NCBI GenBank assembly: GCA_900473795.1
Contig: UCMT01000018.1
Coordinates: 1-64,000, forward strand
Source of the DNA: Hyphomicrobiales bacterium
Lineage (GTDB): Bacteria; Pseudomonadota; Alphaproteobacteria; Rhizobiales; Rhizobiaceae
Reading direction: 5' to 3'
Length of the DNA: 64,000 bases
A program made the translations under genes and the position numbers. A model generated the notes under the pieces. The model was not told the DNA's origin. It did not search any database and saw nothing but the letters and a program-made list of their open reading frames with translations. The number at the start of each line of letters is the position of its first letter. Positions within the stretch are counted from its first letter, which is position 1. Below are positions 51,409 to 60,295 of this stretch, one piece after another.

Positions 51409-52851
51409 ATGACAAGCGGGTTCATCGGACGATTTTACAAGCAGCGGCAGCCGGAAGGCGAGGATTCGGAGATTGCCGATCTCGCCATCAATGGAGCACA
51501 GATGGCGCCGCCACTGCAGGCAATCGGCGGGTCTGTGGCGACCGAACAGGAAACGTCGCTTGGCCGGGACATGGTAGCCGAGCGGGTGAACCTGCATCGC
51601 TATCTCCTCGATCGCATCAATCTCGGCATTCTCGACATGCTCGACAATGAAGAGATTGCCACCGAGATCAGGCCCTTGGTCAAGGACTATATCCGGCAGA
51701 ACAATTTCCCGCTCAATGCCAAGGAAATCAATGATCTGATCCATGACATCACCGACGAGATGCTCGGGCTCGGGCCGATCGAGCCGTTGCTGACCGACGA
51801 CACGATCGCCGATATTCTGATCAACGGTCACAACAGCGTCTATGTGGAGCGGTCTGGCAAGCTCGAGAGCACGGCGGTCCGCTTCAAGGACGAGGACCAT
51901 CTGCTGCGCGTGATCAACAAGATCGTCTCCGCCGTCGGGCGCCGCGTCGATGAATCGACGCCCCTGGTCGATGCCCGCCTCAAGGACGGGTCGCGTGTCA
52001 ACGTCGCCATCCGGCCGATCTCGGTCGACGGGCCACTCGTTTCGATCCGCAAATTCACGCGGTCGCCGCTGACGCTGGAGCGTCTCGTCGAATACGGTGC
52101 CATGGCCAATGCGATGCGCATCCTGCTCAGCGCTGCGGTCAAAGGCAAGGTGTCGATGATCATCTCCGGCGGTACCGGCTCGGGCAAGACGACCTTGCTC
52201 AATGCCCTGTCGTCGCAGATCTCCGAGAAGGAGCGCCTGATCACGATCGAGGACGCGGCCGAACTCCAACTGCAGCAGCCGCATGTCGGACGATTGGAAA
52301 CGCGACCGCCGACGCTTGACGGCCGCAACGAGATTCGTCAGCGCGAGCTCCTCAAGAACGCGCTGCGCATGCGTCCGGATCGCATCATCGTCGGCGAAGT
52401 GCGTGGCGAAGAGGCCTTCGACATGCTGCAGGCGATGAACACGGGTCACGAGGGATCGATGACGACCATTCACGCCAACACCCCGCGTGATGCCGTCGGT
52501 CGTCTCGAGCAGATGGTCGGCATGGCCGGCATGCCGATGTCGCAGCTCAGCGTCCGGTCACAGATCGCGTCTGCGATCACGCTCATCGTCCAGGTCCAGC
52601 GCCTCAGCGACGGCAGCCGCAAGGTCGTATCGGTTTCCGAAATCACCGGCATGGAGGGCGAAGTCGTCCAGATGCAGGAGATCATGAAGTTCAAGAAAAC
52701 CGGCACAGATGAGAATGGCCGCATTCGCGGAGAATTCCGCGCCACTGGCCTTCGCCCCCGCTTCGTCGAAGAATTCGCCGAACTCGGCATCATTGTCCCC
52801 GCAGCGATCTTCGATCCGGGGACATCTTTGCAAACAGGGCGGGCTAGCTGA
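51409..52851 (+). CDS. cpaF: Pilus motor ATPase CpaF/TadA
   Basis: This 480-residue secretion ATPase has [35 protein letters not shown] near residues 121-155, Walker [16 protein letters not shown] near 254-268, the Asp-box [11 protein letters not shown] near 281-291, Walker [19 protein letters not shown] near 322-339 and a conserved [18 protein letters not shown]. It powers both extension and retraction of Tad pili. GGGGGGAAACTG precedes the ATG. Confidence 0.95.
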   Translation: MTSGFIGRFYKQRQPEGEDSEIADLAINGAQMAPPLQAIGGSVATEQETSLGRDMVAERVNLHRYLLDRINLGILDMLDNEEIATEIRPLVKDYIRQNNFPLNAKEINDLIHDITDEMLGLGPIEPLLTDDTIADILINGHNSVYVERSGKLESTAVRFKDEDHLLRVINKIVSAVGRRVDESTPLVDARLKDGSRVNVAIRPISVDGPLVSIRKFTRSPLTLERLVEYGAMANAMRILLSAAVKGKVSMIISGGTGSGKTTLLNALSSQISEKERLITIEDAAELQLQQPHVGRLETRPPTLDGRNEIRQRELLKNALRMRPDRIIVGEVRGEEAFDMLQAMNTGHEGSMTTIHANTPRDAVGRLEQMVGMAGMPMSQLSVRSQIASAITLIVQVQRLSDGSRKVVSVSEITGMEGEVVQMQEIMKFKKTGTDENGRIRGEFRATGLRPRFVEEFAELGIIVPAAIFDPGTSLQTGRAS

Positions 52852-53807
52852 TGTCTCTGTCCCTGCTCCTCGTCTACGGTACCGTCTTCATCGCAGCGCT
52901 GATTTCCGTCGAAGCTGTGTTGCGCGGTTATATCAGGACATCCGCACGCCACAAGGCGGTGAACCATCGTTTAGGCCTGCTCGACGGAAGCGCCGATCAT
53001 CGCCAGACCTACGGCGAAATGCTGAAAGAGCGTGGCGTCGGTGAATGGCGATCGCTCCCCATCATGCAGCGGCTTCGGAGGTTCTATACACAGTCGGGAA
53101 TCAAGTTCGATGCGTCGCGATTTGCGCTCTACGCGATCGCCGGCGCAGTGGCCGTCTGGCTGGTCGTTCAGTTCCTGGTGCCGAGCAATCTGATCCGGAT
53201 TCCGATTTTCGTGGTGGTATGCCTCCTGATCCCCGTCGTCGTCGTTTGGCGAGCGCGGGCGATCCGGATGCGAAAATTTACGCAGAAGCTCCCCGAGGCG
53301 CTCGACGTCGGCGTTCGCAGCCTGGCTGCAGGGCATCCGTTGCCTGCGGCGATTGCTCTTATCGGGCGGGAAATGCCCGATCCGATCGGCTCAGAATTCG
53401 GTCTGCTGTCGGACGAGCTGACCTATGGCGTTGTGCTGGAAGATGCGCTCGTCAATCTTGCAGACCGCGTCGGCGTGGAAGATCTGAACCTGTTGGCGAT
53501 ATCGCTGAGCGTTCAAGCCGGGACCGGCGGCAATCTCGTCGAAATCCTGCAGAACCTCTCGAAGACCCTGCGTGACCGGTACATGCTGAAGGCAAAGGTC
53601 AAGGCGATCTCCTCGGAGGGGCGGATCACCGCGATCTTCATGTCGATCTATCCGTTCCTTCTGTACGGAATGATCAAGACGCTCTCGCCGACCTATTTCG
53701 ACCCCGTTTGGGAAAGCGGCTACGGACCGACCGTCGTCAGCGTGTTGCTGGCCATAATGGCCGTCGGAAATCTCATTCTCTACAAGATGGTCAACTTCGA
53801 ATACTGA
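52851..53807 (+). CDS. tadB: Pilus inner-membrane platform protein TadB
   Basis: This 318-residue protein has an N-terminal membrane segment, two helices near residues 88-130 (FALYAIAGAVAVWLVVQFLV and IPIFVVVCLLIPVVVVW) and a T2SSF domain: LPEALDVGVRSLAAGHPLPAAIALIGREM, then LNLLAISLSVQAGTGGNLVEILQNLSKTLRDR. Two C-terminal helices follow. The ATG shares one base with the cpaF stop (TGATG). Confidence 0.92.
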   Translation: MSLSLLLVYGTVFIAALISVEAVLRGYIRTSARHKAVNHRLGLLDGSADHRQTYGEMLKERGVGEWRSLPIMQRLRRFYTQSGIKFDASRFALYAIAGAVAVWLVVQFLVPSNLIRIPIFVVVCLLIPVVVVWRARAIRMRKFTQKLPEALDVGVRSLAAGHPLPAAIALIGREMPDPIGSEFGLLSDELTYGVVLEDALVNLADRVGVEDLNLLAISLSVQAGTGGNLVEILQNLSKTLRDRYMLKAKVKAISSEGRITAIFMSIYPFLLYGMIKTLSPTYFDPVWESGYGPTVVSVLLAIMAVGNLILYKMVNFEY

Positions 53808-53817
53808 GGCGGCTGCG

Positions 53818-54756
53818 ATGTTTGGTGAGTATGGAATATACATCGTCGTATTTTTTTCGGTGTTGATCTTCTCCGCCGCGACTTCCGAGTTTGTTTTTCG
53901 GCGACGTGAGGTCGGTGTCCGCGTCTCGGAAACAGCGGCCGGTGAAGAAGGCTATGTGGGTGATGCGGCGATCGCCGACCTTGGCGAGGCGGAAAATCGT
54001 CTGATCCGCCGCTATTTCGAGATCACCCGGCGTGACACCAATGCCAATTCTACCCAGAACCGCCTGATTCGGGCCGGATATTTCAGCTCCAGTGCGGTAA
54101 CGACATTCCAACTGATCCGGGCGCTTGCCTGCGCCGCTGTGCTGGTCGCAACCGTATGGACCGTCGACCATTTCTTTCCCGAGATGTCGCGGCTCTCGAC
54201 CCTCGTCATCGCGATGTTTGCCGCGGGCAGTACTTTCATTCTGGTCAATATCTATATCGACCGGCGTGGGCAGGCCAAGGAGCGTCAGTACCGGCGTCTC
54301 TTTCCAGATTTCATGGACATGTTGATCGTCTGTCTGGATGCCGGCATGAGCCTCGAGGCGGCGGCAAACCGCGTCGCGCGGGAATTCGTCAGCAAACGCC
54401 AGGACTTCGGGCTGCATCTGGCGATCATGATGCTGGAAGTGCGCGGCGGGCGGCGCCTGCGCGAGGCGTTGGCCAATCTCGCGACACGGTTGCGGATAGA
54501 CGAGGCTCGGGCGCTTTCCGTCCTGTTCCGCCAATCCGAGGAACTGGGTACGAGCGTTACCCAGACGCTGCGGGTCTACAGCAAGGAAATGCGCGATCTT
54601 CGTATCGTGCGAGCCGAGGAGAAGGCCAACGCGCTACCGATCAAAATGCTGTTGCCGCTCGGAGGCTTTCTGTTTCCGGTCAGCCTGATCATCGTGCTCG
54701 TGCCCATTGTCGTTCGTGTCGTCACTCTTCTCGTCGGCATGACACCCGGTGCTTAG
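53818..54756 (+). CDS. tadC: Pilus inner-membrane platform protein TadC
   Basis: This 312-residue protein is the partner of TadB: an N-terminal helix, two helices near residues 95-145, the T2SSF region LFPDFMDMLIVCLDAGMSLEAAANRVARE near 163-191, LSVLFRQSEELGTSVTQTLRVYSKEMRDLR near 240-269 and a final KMLLPLGGFLFPVSLIIVLVPIVVRVV. GAGG precedes the ATG. Confidence 0.92.
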   Translation: MFGEYGIYIVVFFSVLIFSAATSEFVFRRREVGVRVSETAAGEEGYVGDAAIADLGEAENRLIRRYFEITRRDTNANSTQNRLIRAGYFSSSAVTTFQLIRALACAAVLVATVWTVDHFFPEMSRLSTLVIAMFAAGSTFILVNIYIDRRGQAKERQYRRLFPDFMDMLIVCLDAGMSLEAAANRVAREFVSKRQDFGLHLAIMMLEVRGGRRLREALANLATRLRIDEARALSVLFRQSEELGTSVTQTLRVYSKEMRDLRIVRAEEKANALPIKMLLPLGGFLFPVSLIIVLVPIVVRVVTLLVGMTPGA

Positions 54757-54772
54757 GAACAGCGAGGCTTCC

Positions 54773-56074
54773 ATGCAATATTCCCTAGATCATGACCGTG
54801 AAGACGTCGCCCTGGCACTCGATCCGCGCATGCCGCTGGCGGCGACAAGCCTCGAGGAGACGGGGCTTGAACTGTCGTTCATGCTGCGTCTGGCGGCAAA
54901 ATGCGCGACGGAACAGGATACCGTCACGCCATCGCATCTGGCTGCCCGGATGAAACTGCCGAAAGTGCTGATAAATCTGCTGATCAAGGAACTGGTGAAG
55001 CTCGCCCTGTTCGAGGCGCGCGGGCTGGCGGGAGAGGACGTCAGGTCCGACATCCGGTACGCGCTTTCGACCAAGGGGCTGGAATATGCGCACGAGGCGT
55101 CGCGGCAATCGCAATATATCGGCCCGGCCCCGGTGTCGCTGGATGCCTTCTGCCGGCAGATCGGCTTGCAGTCGATCCACGACGAGCGCGTGACGTATGC
55201 ACGCTTGGTCGAGAGCCTCGAAGGGCTGGTCTTGTCGCAATCCTTGGTCGAGAAACTTGGACCGGCTATGAATTCGGGCCTATCCATCCTGCTCTACGGA
55301 CCGCCTGGTAACGGCAAGACGAGTATTGCGGAGCGGACGTCCCGACTGTTTCTTCAGTCGATCTGGGTGCCCTACGCCATCGAGGTCAGCGGCCACGTGA
55401 TCAGTTTCTATGACGAGGCCGTGCATCGGCCCGTCGAGGCGACGGAAAAACCCTACCCGAAGGTGGACCAGCGGTGGATCGAATGCCGTCGTCCGGTCAT
55501 CAAGACCGGTGGCGAGCTGACACTCGACCTGCTCGACCTGACCTTCAGCGAGGGCTCGACCGTGTACGAAGCGCCCATGCATCTCAAGGCGTCTGGCGGC
55601 GTTTTCATCATCGACGATTTCGGCCGCCAGCAAGTCGCGCCGCAGGCGCTGATCAACCGTTGGATCGTGCCGCTCGAGCGCGGATACGACTTCCTCACGC
55701 TGCATACGGGGAGGAAGTTCAAGGTGCCCTTCGACGAACTTGTCGTCTTCTCGACCAATATCGCCCCCAAGGATCTCTCCGACGAGGCCGGGCTGCGGCG
55801 TCTCAAGTACAAGATATATGTGAATAATCCGTCTCAGGACGACTATATCCGGATCTTCCAGTCATATGCGGACAACGTCTCGGTCGAAGTAAATCATCGT
55901 GATTTGGAATTGTTCTACGGTCGCCGGTACAATTGCAACTTGCCAGCGTCCTGCTATCATCCCAAATATCTGCTCGACTTCATCGAATCGTATTGCGACT
56001 TCAACGCGGTACCCAAGATTGCGTCGCTGGAGATGTTGGAACGGGCGTGGGACGGGGTGTTCACGTTGAACTAG
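54773..56074 (+). CDS. AAA-type ATPase of the pilus locus
   Basis: This is a 433-residue cytosolic protein. Residues about 40-120 look like a winged-helix region (KCATEQDTVTPSHLAARMKLPKVLINLLIKELVKLALF). The ATPase core has Walker A LLYGPPGNGKTSIAERTS near 178-195, Walker B GGVFIIDDFGRQQVAP near 281-296 and sensor-1-like VVFSTNIAPKDL near 338-349. It is not one of the standard Tad proteins. Related ATPases, as far as I recall, occur in alphaproteobacterial tad loci without a known role. It follows tadC by 16 bp, so it belongs to the operon. The ATG at 54773 has GAGG upstream; a GTG at 54749 is the alternative. Confidence 0.82.
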   Translation: MQYSLDHDREDVALALDPRMPLAATSLEETGLELSFMLRLAAKCATEQDTVTPSHLAARMKLPKVLINLLIKELVKLALFEARGLAGEDVRSDIRYALSTKGLEYAHEASRQSQYIGPAPVSLDAFCRQIGLQSIHDERVTYARLVESLEGLVLSQSLVEKLGPAMNSGLSILLYGPPGNGKTSIAERTSRLFLQSIWVPYAIEVSGHVISFYDEAVHRPVEATEKPYPKVDQRWIECRRPVIKTGGELTLDLLDLTFSEGSTVYEAPMHLKASGGVFIIDDFGRQQVAPQALINRWIVPLERGYDFLTLHTGRKFKVPFDELVVFSTNIAPKDLSDEAGLRRLKYKIYVNNPSQDDYIRIFQSYADNVSVEVNHRDLELFYGRRYNCNLPASCYHPKYLLDFIESYCDFNAVPKIASLEMLERAWDGVFTLN

Positions 56075-56189
56075 GAGTACCCGAAGGGCGTGATGACGGT
56101 AGCGGCATAGGCCTATATTAAGGAATTCCGGAAATACTGGTGTGGCATTACGAGGAGGGCTCCGGCCCGGCTCGCGGGGAGTAACGTCG

Positions 56190-56765
56190 ATGACCAATAT
56201 TGCAAATGTCGATGTCGAATCTGATGGCCCAAGGCCGCGTTCCGAGCAAACGGCGAAAGAGCCGCCTCGTTCGAAAGGCGCGCCATTCATCGCTATGGCG
56301 CTGATGCTTCTACCGTTGAATGCGGGCATTCTGCTCTATACCGCGAAGAATGCCGCCGACGTGCGCGAAAGCAGTGAGACGCTGGCTGCGCTCAAGCTGT
56401 CGATCGACGGCCTGAAGGCGCAGATCGACAAGCAGGCGCACAATATCGCCAAGGGTGCAAAGGCCGATGACGTGGCGATCCTCCTGCAGCATGTGGAGAG
56501 CCTGCAGAAAGACGTGACGAATTTGGATGGCCGAATGGGTTCCAGCCTGTTTGCTTCTTCCGGCGGCGCGCAGATCTTGAGCGCGCCCGGCAAGGAGGTA
56601 ACGCAGCGTATCGGGCCTTCCTTTGGCGCAGTCTCGGTTCGTGGCGAGATTCCGAATGACAGCCTGGCCTCGATCGATGCCCAGGGCGTTTCAGTTTCCG
56701 ACCTGCCGCGTTATGAACGATCGGTCTCGCCGGAAGGCAAACTGATTCTTCGGAAAGTACAATAG
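56190..56765 (+). CDS. Membrane-anchored coiled-coil protein of unknown function
   Basis: This 191-residue protein has a charged cytosolic N-terminus, one membrane helix (APFIAMALMLLPLNAGILLYTA, about residues 31-52), then a predicted coiled coil with heptad-like spacing from about 60 to 125 (SETLAALKLSIDGLKAQIDK). The polar C-terminus contains SVSDLPRYERSVSPEGKLILRKV. No family was recognised. GGGGAG before the ATG at 56190 supports this start. It follows the AAA ATPase gene and is probably part of the pilus operon, where it could be a periplasmic spacer or anchor. Confidence 0.7.
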   Translation: MTNIANVDVESDGPRPRSEQTAKEPPRSKGAPFIAMALMLLPLNAGILLYTAKNAADVRESSETLAALKLSIDGLKAQIDKQAHNIAKGAKADDVAILLQHVESLQKDVTNLDGRMGSSLFASSGGAQILSAPGKEVTQRIGPSFGAVSVRGEIPNDSLASIDAQGVSVSDLPRYERSVSPEGKLILRKVQ

Positions 56766-56964
56766 TCGCGGGATCTGCGGCGCAGCGCTTGCGTCTTTTC
56801 GTCTGCGGCAGGTGATAACCGCGCCTGTGTCGATTTATTCCCGGATGTGAACAGAATTCACAATGCGCCTTCTAACGGGGCGCATTGTTCGTTTGCGAGG
56901 GTGGCACCGCTGCGCGAATTCGCCGCTGGCCACGCATCAAGACATCTTAGAGCGTCAAGCGGTT

Positions 56965-57492
56965 CTATCGCTGAGCGACGTTCACGCTGTTCTTCATCAG
57001 TTCGAGGTTTCGGGCCGTCGTCTCGTTGGTGGGATCGAGTTCGTAGGCTTTGAGGAAATAACGTCGGGCCTTGGGAAGGTCACCGCGCAAGAGATGGGAA
57101 TACCCGATATTGTTGTAGTACACCGGCGTGTTGCCGATCATCCGCGCGAGCTGCGCATAGGCGCGGTCGGAAGTATCGAACCGGCCGATCATATCCGACG
57201 ATGCTGCAAAGCCCAGCCATGCTGCCGGGTCTTGCGGGAAGACTGCAACTGCGCGTTTGTAAATTGCGTATGACTTTCCGTAGTTCTTTTCCCGGAACTG
57301 AAGCTTGCCCGTGGTGATCAACTCGTCGTCTTTGTAGAAGGCGACCGCCGAATCGTCTTCGACCGTCTTGGCGCTGTCGCCAAAAGCAGACATGTCTTCA
57401 AGACTGGAAGACTGGCATCCGGCCAATGTCGCGACACCGGCAAGGAACAACGTAAGGCATCCGACCCGCTGCATCATCTGAAACGTCACCAT
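56965..57492 (-). CDS. tadD: TPR lipoprotein TadD-like
   Basis: This 175-residue outer-membrane lipoprotein has a signal peptide ending in the lipobox LAGC (Cys near residue 26). Tetratricopeptide repeats follow: NYGKSYAIYKRAVAVFPQDPAAWLGFAA, then FDTSDRAYAQLARMIGNTPVYYNNIGYSHLL and GDLPKARRYFLKAYELDP. TadD proteins act as pilotins for the secretin. It is convergent with the pilus operon. GGGGGTATGA precedes the ATG. Confidence 0.88.
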   Translation of the reverse strand: MVTFQMMQRVGCLTLFLAGVATLAGCQSSSLEDMSAFGDSAKTVEDDSAVAFYKDDELITTGKLQFREKNYGKSYAIYKRAVAVFPQDPAAWLGFAASSDMIGRFDTSDRAYAQLARMIGNTPVYYNNIGYSHLLRGDLPKARRYFLKAYELDPTNETTARNLELMKNSVNVAQR

Positions 57493-58150
57493 TCATACCC
57501 CCAACTTTCAGATATCCTAGCGTTGCATAAGTATGCGCTCACGGAAATCCTGATGAAAAAATGCTAACAAAGAAACAATCAGCATCGTGAGTCGCATTAA
57601 AGAGACACATGGGCCGTTTGTATAGTGTCGCTCTTGCAACACAGCTCGATGGCAAAGCGAAATTTTGTCAGATGAAACTGCGTTTTCTGGGAAAGTTTGG
57701 CTGGCTTGTGCAGAGCTAGTCCTCATGTATGAGAGGCTGGTCTGGTAAATCACAGGTAGGCGCCGTGCCATATATCTGTTGAGATTGACGGCTGTGGCCT
57801 TGGCGAAAGGAAGCAACGTCGAGGGAATTTCCTCATTCGCCCAATGGGGTCCGTCTGCCGTTTATGCCCTGGCAGCGACCTTTCTGTTCAGCATCGTTTC
57901 GGTTGCAACTTATCCGTCAAGGACTTGGGCCCGGTGGCTCCATATGACGATCCTTCCGGTGATGCGCCAACCAATTTCTCTGCTTCTGGCGATCCCAAGC
58001 ATCGCATTCTGGAGCGCCTATCGCGCAAATATGCTTGCCGCGATCCCGTGCGGCACGGCATCGCGACATCAATCAACGTGGTGACGCTCCGAAGCAACTC
58101 GGCAGTGAGCTGGCTGGGTTTCAGCTTTCATGCTCCCCGCAAAGCGTCAT
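57493..58150. other. Intergenic region without a supported gene
   Basis: This gap of about 658 bases lies between tadD and the methyltransferase gene. Two overlapping plus-strand frames are open (57779-58084 and 57844-58173), but neither has a ribosome site, a recognisable domain or convincing codon use. The first part (57493-57760) is AT-richer and probably includes the tadD promoter. Possibly a decayed gene. Confidence 0.4.
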
Positions 58151-58957
58151 TCAGCCAGCCTTCGTCGCCCTGATCGCGTAGCGGTGCTGGATGCCGCGGG
58201 CGAGACCCTTGAACAGATTCCAGTGTTTTGCCTGTGCGCGGTGGATTCTGGCGAGATCGGTGTCAATCGTCACTGTGTCGAAGCCGCTCCGGCGAAGGAG
58301 ATCGGCGACCGCCTCCGCGCGTGCCCCTTGCGAGAAATAGACGCGCGAAAGAATGCTGCGGTGCGTATCCATCATTGCCGCGGACGCCTGCACTGCATCG
58401 CTCTTCAGGATGCCGAGGCGCGTGCCGAAAACGGCGAGCTTGGAGAGCAGCCGCTCCAGCGGTGTCGAACTGACGAAATCGCCGTCGATGATCAGCAGCG
58501 TTCCGCCCGGCTTCAGGACCCGCAGCCATTCGGTGAAAGCCGCCTTCGGATCGACCAGCGTCCACACCAGGTGCCGATTGGTAATCACGTCGTAGGCATT
58601 GTCCGGCTCCATCGTGTTCTCGGCGTCCCCCAGCCGGAAGCTGATGCTGCGCTTGCGGGTCGTTGCCTTGGCGTGGGCGCGCTCCATCATCGGCTCGGCC
58701 CAGTCCATGCCGGTCACCCGAAAGCCCAGATCATCCATCAGGTGCGAAATGACACCGGTACCGCTGGCAAGATCGAGGGCGGCGCGACCGTTGCCAGGGC
58801 CGAGATGCCGCAGAAACAATTGGTGCCAGGCGGCACGCTCTTCCTCCGAAAAGATTTCATGGCCGGGCGACTGGTCGAATGTCGCTGCCCGCTCCGACCA
58901 ATAGGCCTTGATCTCGGCACGCAGGTCGTAATTGGTCAGTCTTTGGGTATCGCTCAT
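58151..58957 (-). CDS. Class I SAM-dependent methyltransferase
   Basis: This is a 268-residue enzyme: YWSERAATFDQSPGHEIF near residues 20-37, motif I AALDLASGTGVISHLM near 61-76, GFRVTGMDWAEPMMERAHAKA, VITNRHLVWTLVDPKAAF and WLRVLKPGGTLLIIDGD near 145-161. The ATG at 58957 (MSDTQRL) has GGGAC upstream and is preferred to 59038. It is divergent from a metal-chelate importer. Such methyltransferases accompany similar importers in other bacteria, where they may modify the imported chelate; the substrate is not known. Confidence 0.87.
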   Translation of the reverse strand: MSDTQRLTNYDLRAEIKAYWSERAATFDQSPGHEIFSEEERAAWHQLFLRHLGPGNGRAALDLASGTGVISHLMDDLGFRVTGMDWAEPMMERAHAKATTRKRSISFRLGDAENTMEPDNAYDVITNRHLVWTLVDPKAAFTEWLRVLKPGGTLLIIDGDFVSSTPLERLLSKLAVFGTRLGILKSDAVQASAAMMDTHRSILSRVYFSQGARAEAVADLLRRSGFDTVTIDTDLARIHRAQAKHWNLFKGLARGIQHRYAIRATKAG

Positions 58958-58997
58958 CTCATGTCCCGGATTGCGCCATGCATTTTTGGTAACTTCC

Positions 58998-59032
58998 TGG
59001 AATCCTTCTAAAAGATAAAACTTGACTGTCAA
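58998..59032. promoter_or_regulatory. Candidate metal-responsive control region of the importer
   Basis: TGGAA-TCC-TTCTA at 58998-59010 resembles the TTAGAA/TTCTAA inverted repeat bound by Irr in rhizobia, with one arm mismatch. TTGAC-T-GTCAA at 59022-59032 is a perfect 11-base palindrome overlapping a possible -35 TTGACT. Both lie between the divergent methyltransferase and importer genes. Regulation by iron is plausible but unproven. Confidence 0.3.
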
Positions 59033-59080
59033 TATCATGAAATACTAAAAGCGCACCAGTTTCCCGATGGAGTGAAGACA

Positions 59081-60217
59081 ATGACGATGTTCGGCAGGGT
59101 GGCCTTGGCCGCCGTGGGTTTCTGCGCGCTTTTTTCCGGCCTGGCTTTTGCCGGTGAGAAAGTCACCATAAAGGATGTCACGGGTCGCGACGTCGAAGTC
59201 AGCGTGCCGGTCGAGCATGTCATTCTCGGCGAAGGCCGCCAGATCTATTTCGTTGCCGCTCTCGATACGGACGCGCCGTTCAAGCGGGTCGTTGGCTGGC
59301 GCGACGATTTCAAGAAGGCCGATCTCGACGGCTACAATGAATATCTCGCCAAGTTTCCGGAGATGGACAAGCTGCCGACCTTCGGCGGCATGAAGGACGG
59401 TACCTTCGACATCGAACAGGCCGTTGCGCTGAAGCCCGATGTCATCATCATGAACATCGATGCCAAGACGGCGACCGAAGAGGCCGGCTATATCGAAAAG
59501 CTCGGCAAGGTCGGCATTCCGCTCGTCTACGTCGACTTCCGCGAAAAGCCGATGGAAAACACCGAGGCCAGCATGCGCGTCATCGGCACGCTGTTCGGCA
59601 AGCAGGAGAAGGCCGAGGAATTCATCGCGTTCCGGGCCGAGCAAATCGCCCGCGTCACCGACGTCCTGGCCAAGGCTGATGCGAAGAAGCCGTTGGTGTT
59701 CATGGAGCGTGCGGGCGGCTATTCCGACGATTGCTGCATGTCGTTCGGCAACGAGAACTTCGGCAAGATGGTCGAGCTCGCCGGCGGCGTGAACATGGCC
59801 AAGGACATCATTCCCGGCACGTTCGGCACGGTCAATCCCGAGCAAGTCATCGCCTCCAACCCGGACCAGATTATCGTCACCGGCGCCAACTGGGAGCTCT
59901 ATGTTCCCGGCGGCAACTGGGTCGGCGTCGGCCCGGGTGCTGATCCGAAGGAATCGGTCCGCAAGCTCGCCAACCTGATGCAGCGCCCTGCGTTCACCGG
60001 CGTCAAGGCGGTCAAGGACAACAATGTCCACGCCATCTGGCACCAGTTCTACAACAATCCCTATCAGTTCGTCGCCGTGCAGCAGATCGCCAAGTGGCTG
60101 CATCCGGAACTGTTCAAGGATCTCGATCCGGACGCCACCTTCAAGGAACTGCACGAGCGCTTCCTGCCCGTCGACTACAAGCCCGGCTATTTCGCCTCGC
60201 TCGCGGTCGCGGGCTGA
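59081..60217 (+). CDS. Metal-chelate ABC transporter substrate-binding protein 1 (FecB/BtuF type)
   Basis: This 378-residue periplasmic protein has a signal peptide, MFGRVALAAVGFCALFSGLAFA. The binding domain has VTIKDVTGRDVEVSVPVEHVILGEG near residues 27-51, DVIIMNIDAKTATEEAGYIEKLGKVGIPLVYVDF and MSFGNENFGKMVELAGGVNMAKDI. A Cys-Cys pair (SDDCCMSFG, near 220-228) is conserved in its tandem paralogue. GGAG ends 8 bp before the ATG at 59081. Siderophore, heme or cobalamin could be the ligand. Confidence 0.88.
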   Translation: MTMFGRVALAAVGFCALFSGLAFAGEKVTIKDVTGRDVEVSVPVEHVILGEGRQIYFVAALDTDAPFKRVVGWRDDFKKADLDGYNEYLAKFPEMDKLPTFGGMKDGTFDIEQAVALKPDVIIMNIDAKTATEEAGYIEKLGKVGIPLVYVDFREKPMENTEASMRVIGTLFGKQEKAEEFIAFRAEQIARVTDVLAKADAKKPLVFMERAGGYSDDCCMSFGNENFGKMVELAGGVNMAKDIIPGTFGTVNPEQVIASNPDQIIVTGANWELYVPGGNWVGVGPGADPKESVRKLANLMQRPAFTGVKAVKDNNVHAIWHQFYNNPYQFVAVQQIAKWLHPELFKDLDPDATFKELHERFLPVDYKPGYFASLAVAG

Positions 60218-60236
60218 TCCGAAGGACAGACCGGCA

Positions 60237-60257
60237 CGGGGCGGGCTTTCCGCCCCG
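60237..60257 (+). terminator. GC-rich stem-loop between the tandem binding-protein genes
   Basis: CGGGGCGG pairs with CCGCCCCG around a 5-base loop, 20 bp behind the first binding-protein gene. With no T-run it is probably an mRNA stabiliser or attenuator, giving more of the first binding protein than of the membrane parts. Confidence 0.6.
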
Positions 60258-60295
60258 ATTGCATTTGGTCGAACTGCTGTCGAAGGACCAAGACA

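Noticed and set aside
57779-58084. A 101-codon plus-strand open frame with hydrophobic stretches
   Set aside because: A competing frame overlaps it, no ribosome site is present and I recognise no family. It was left as intergenic.
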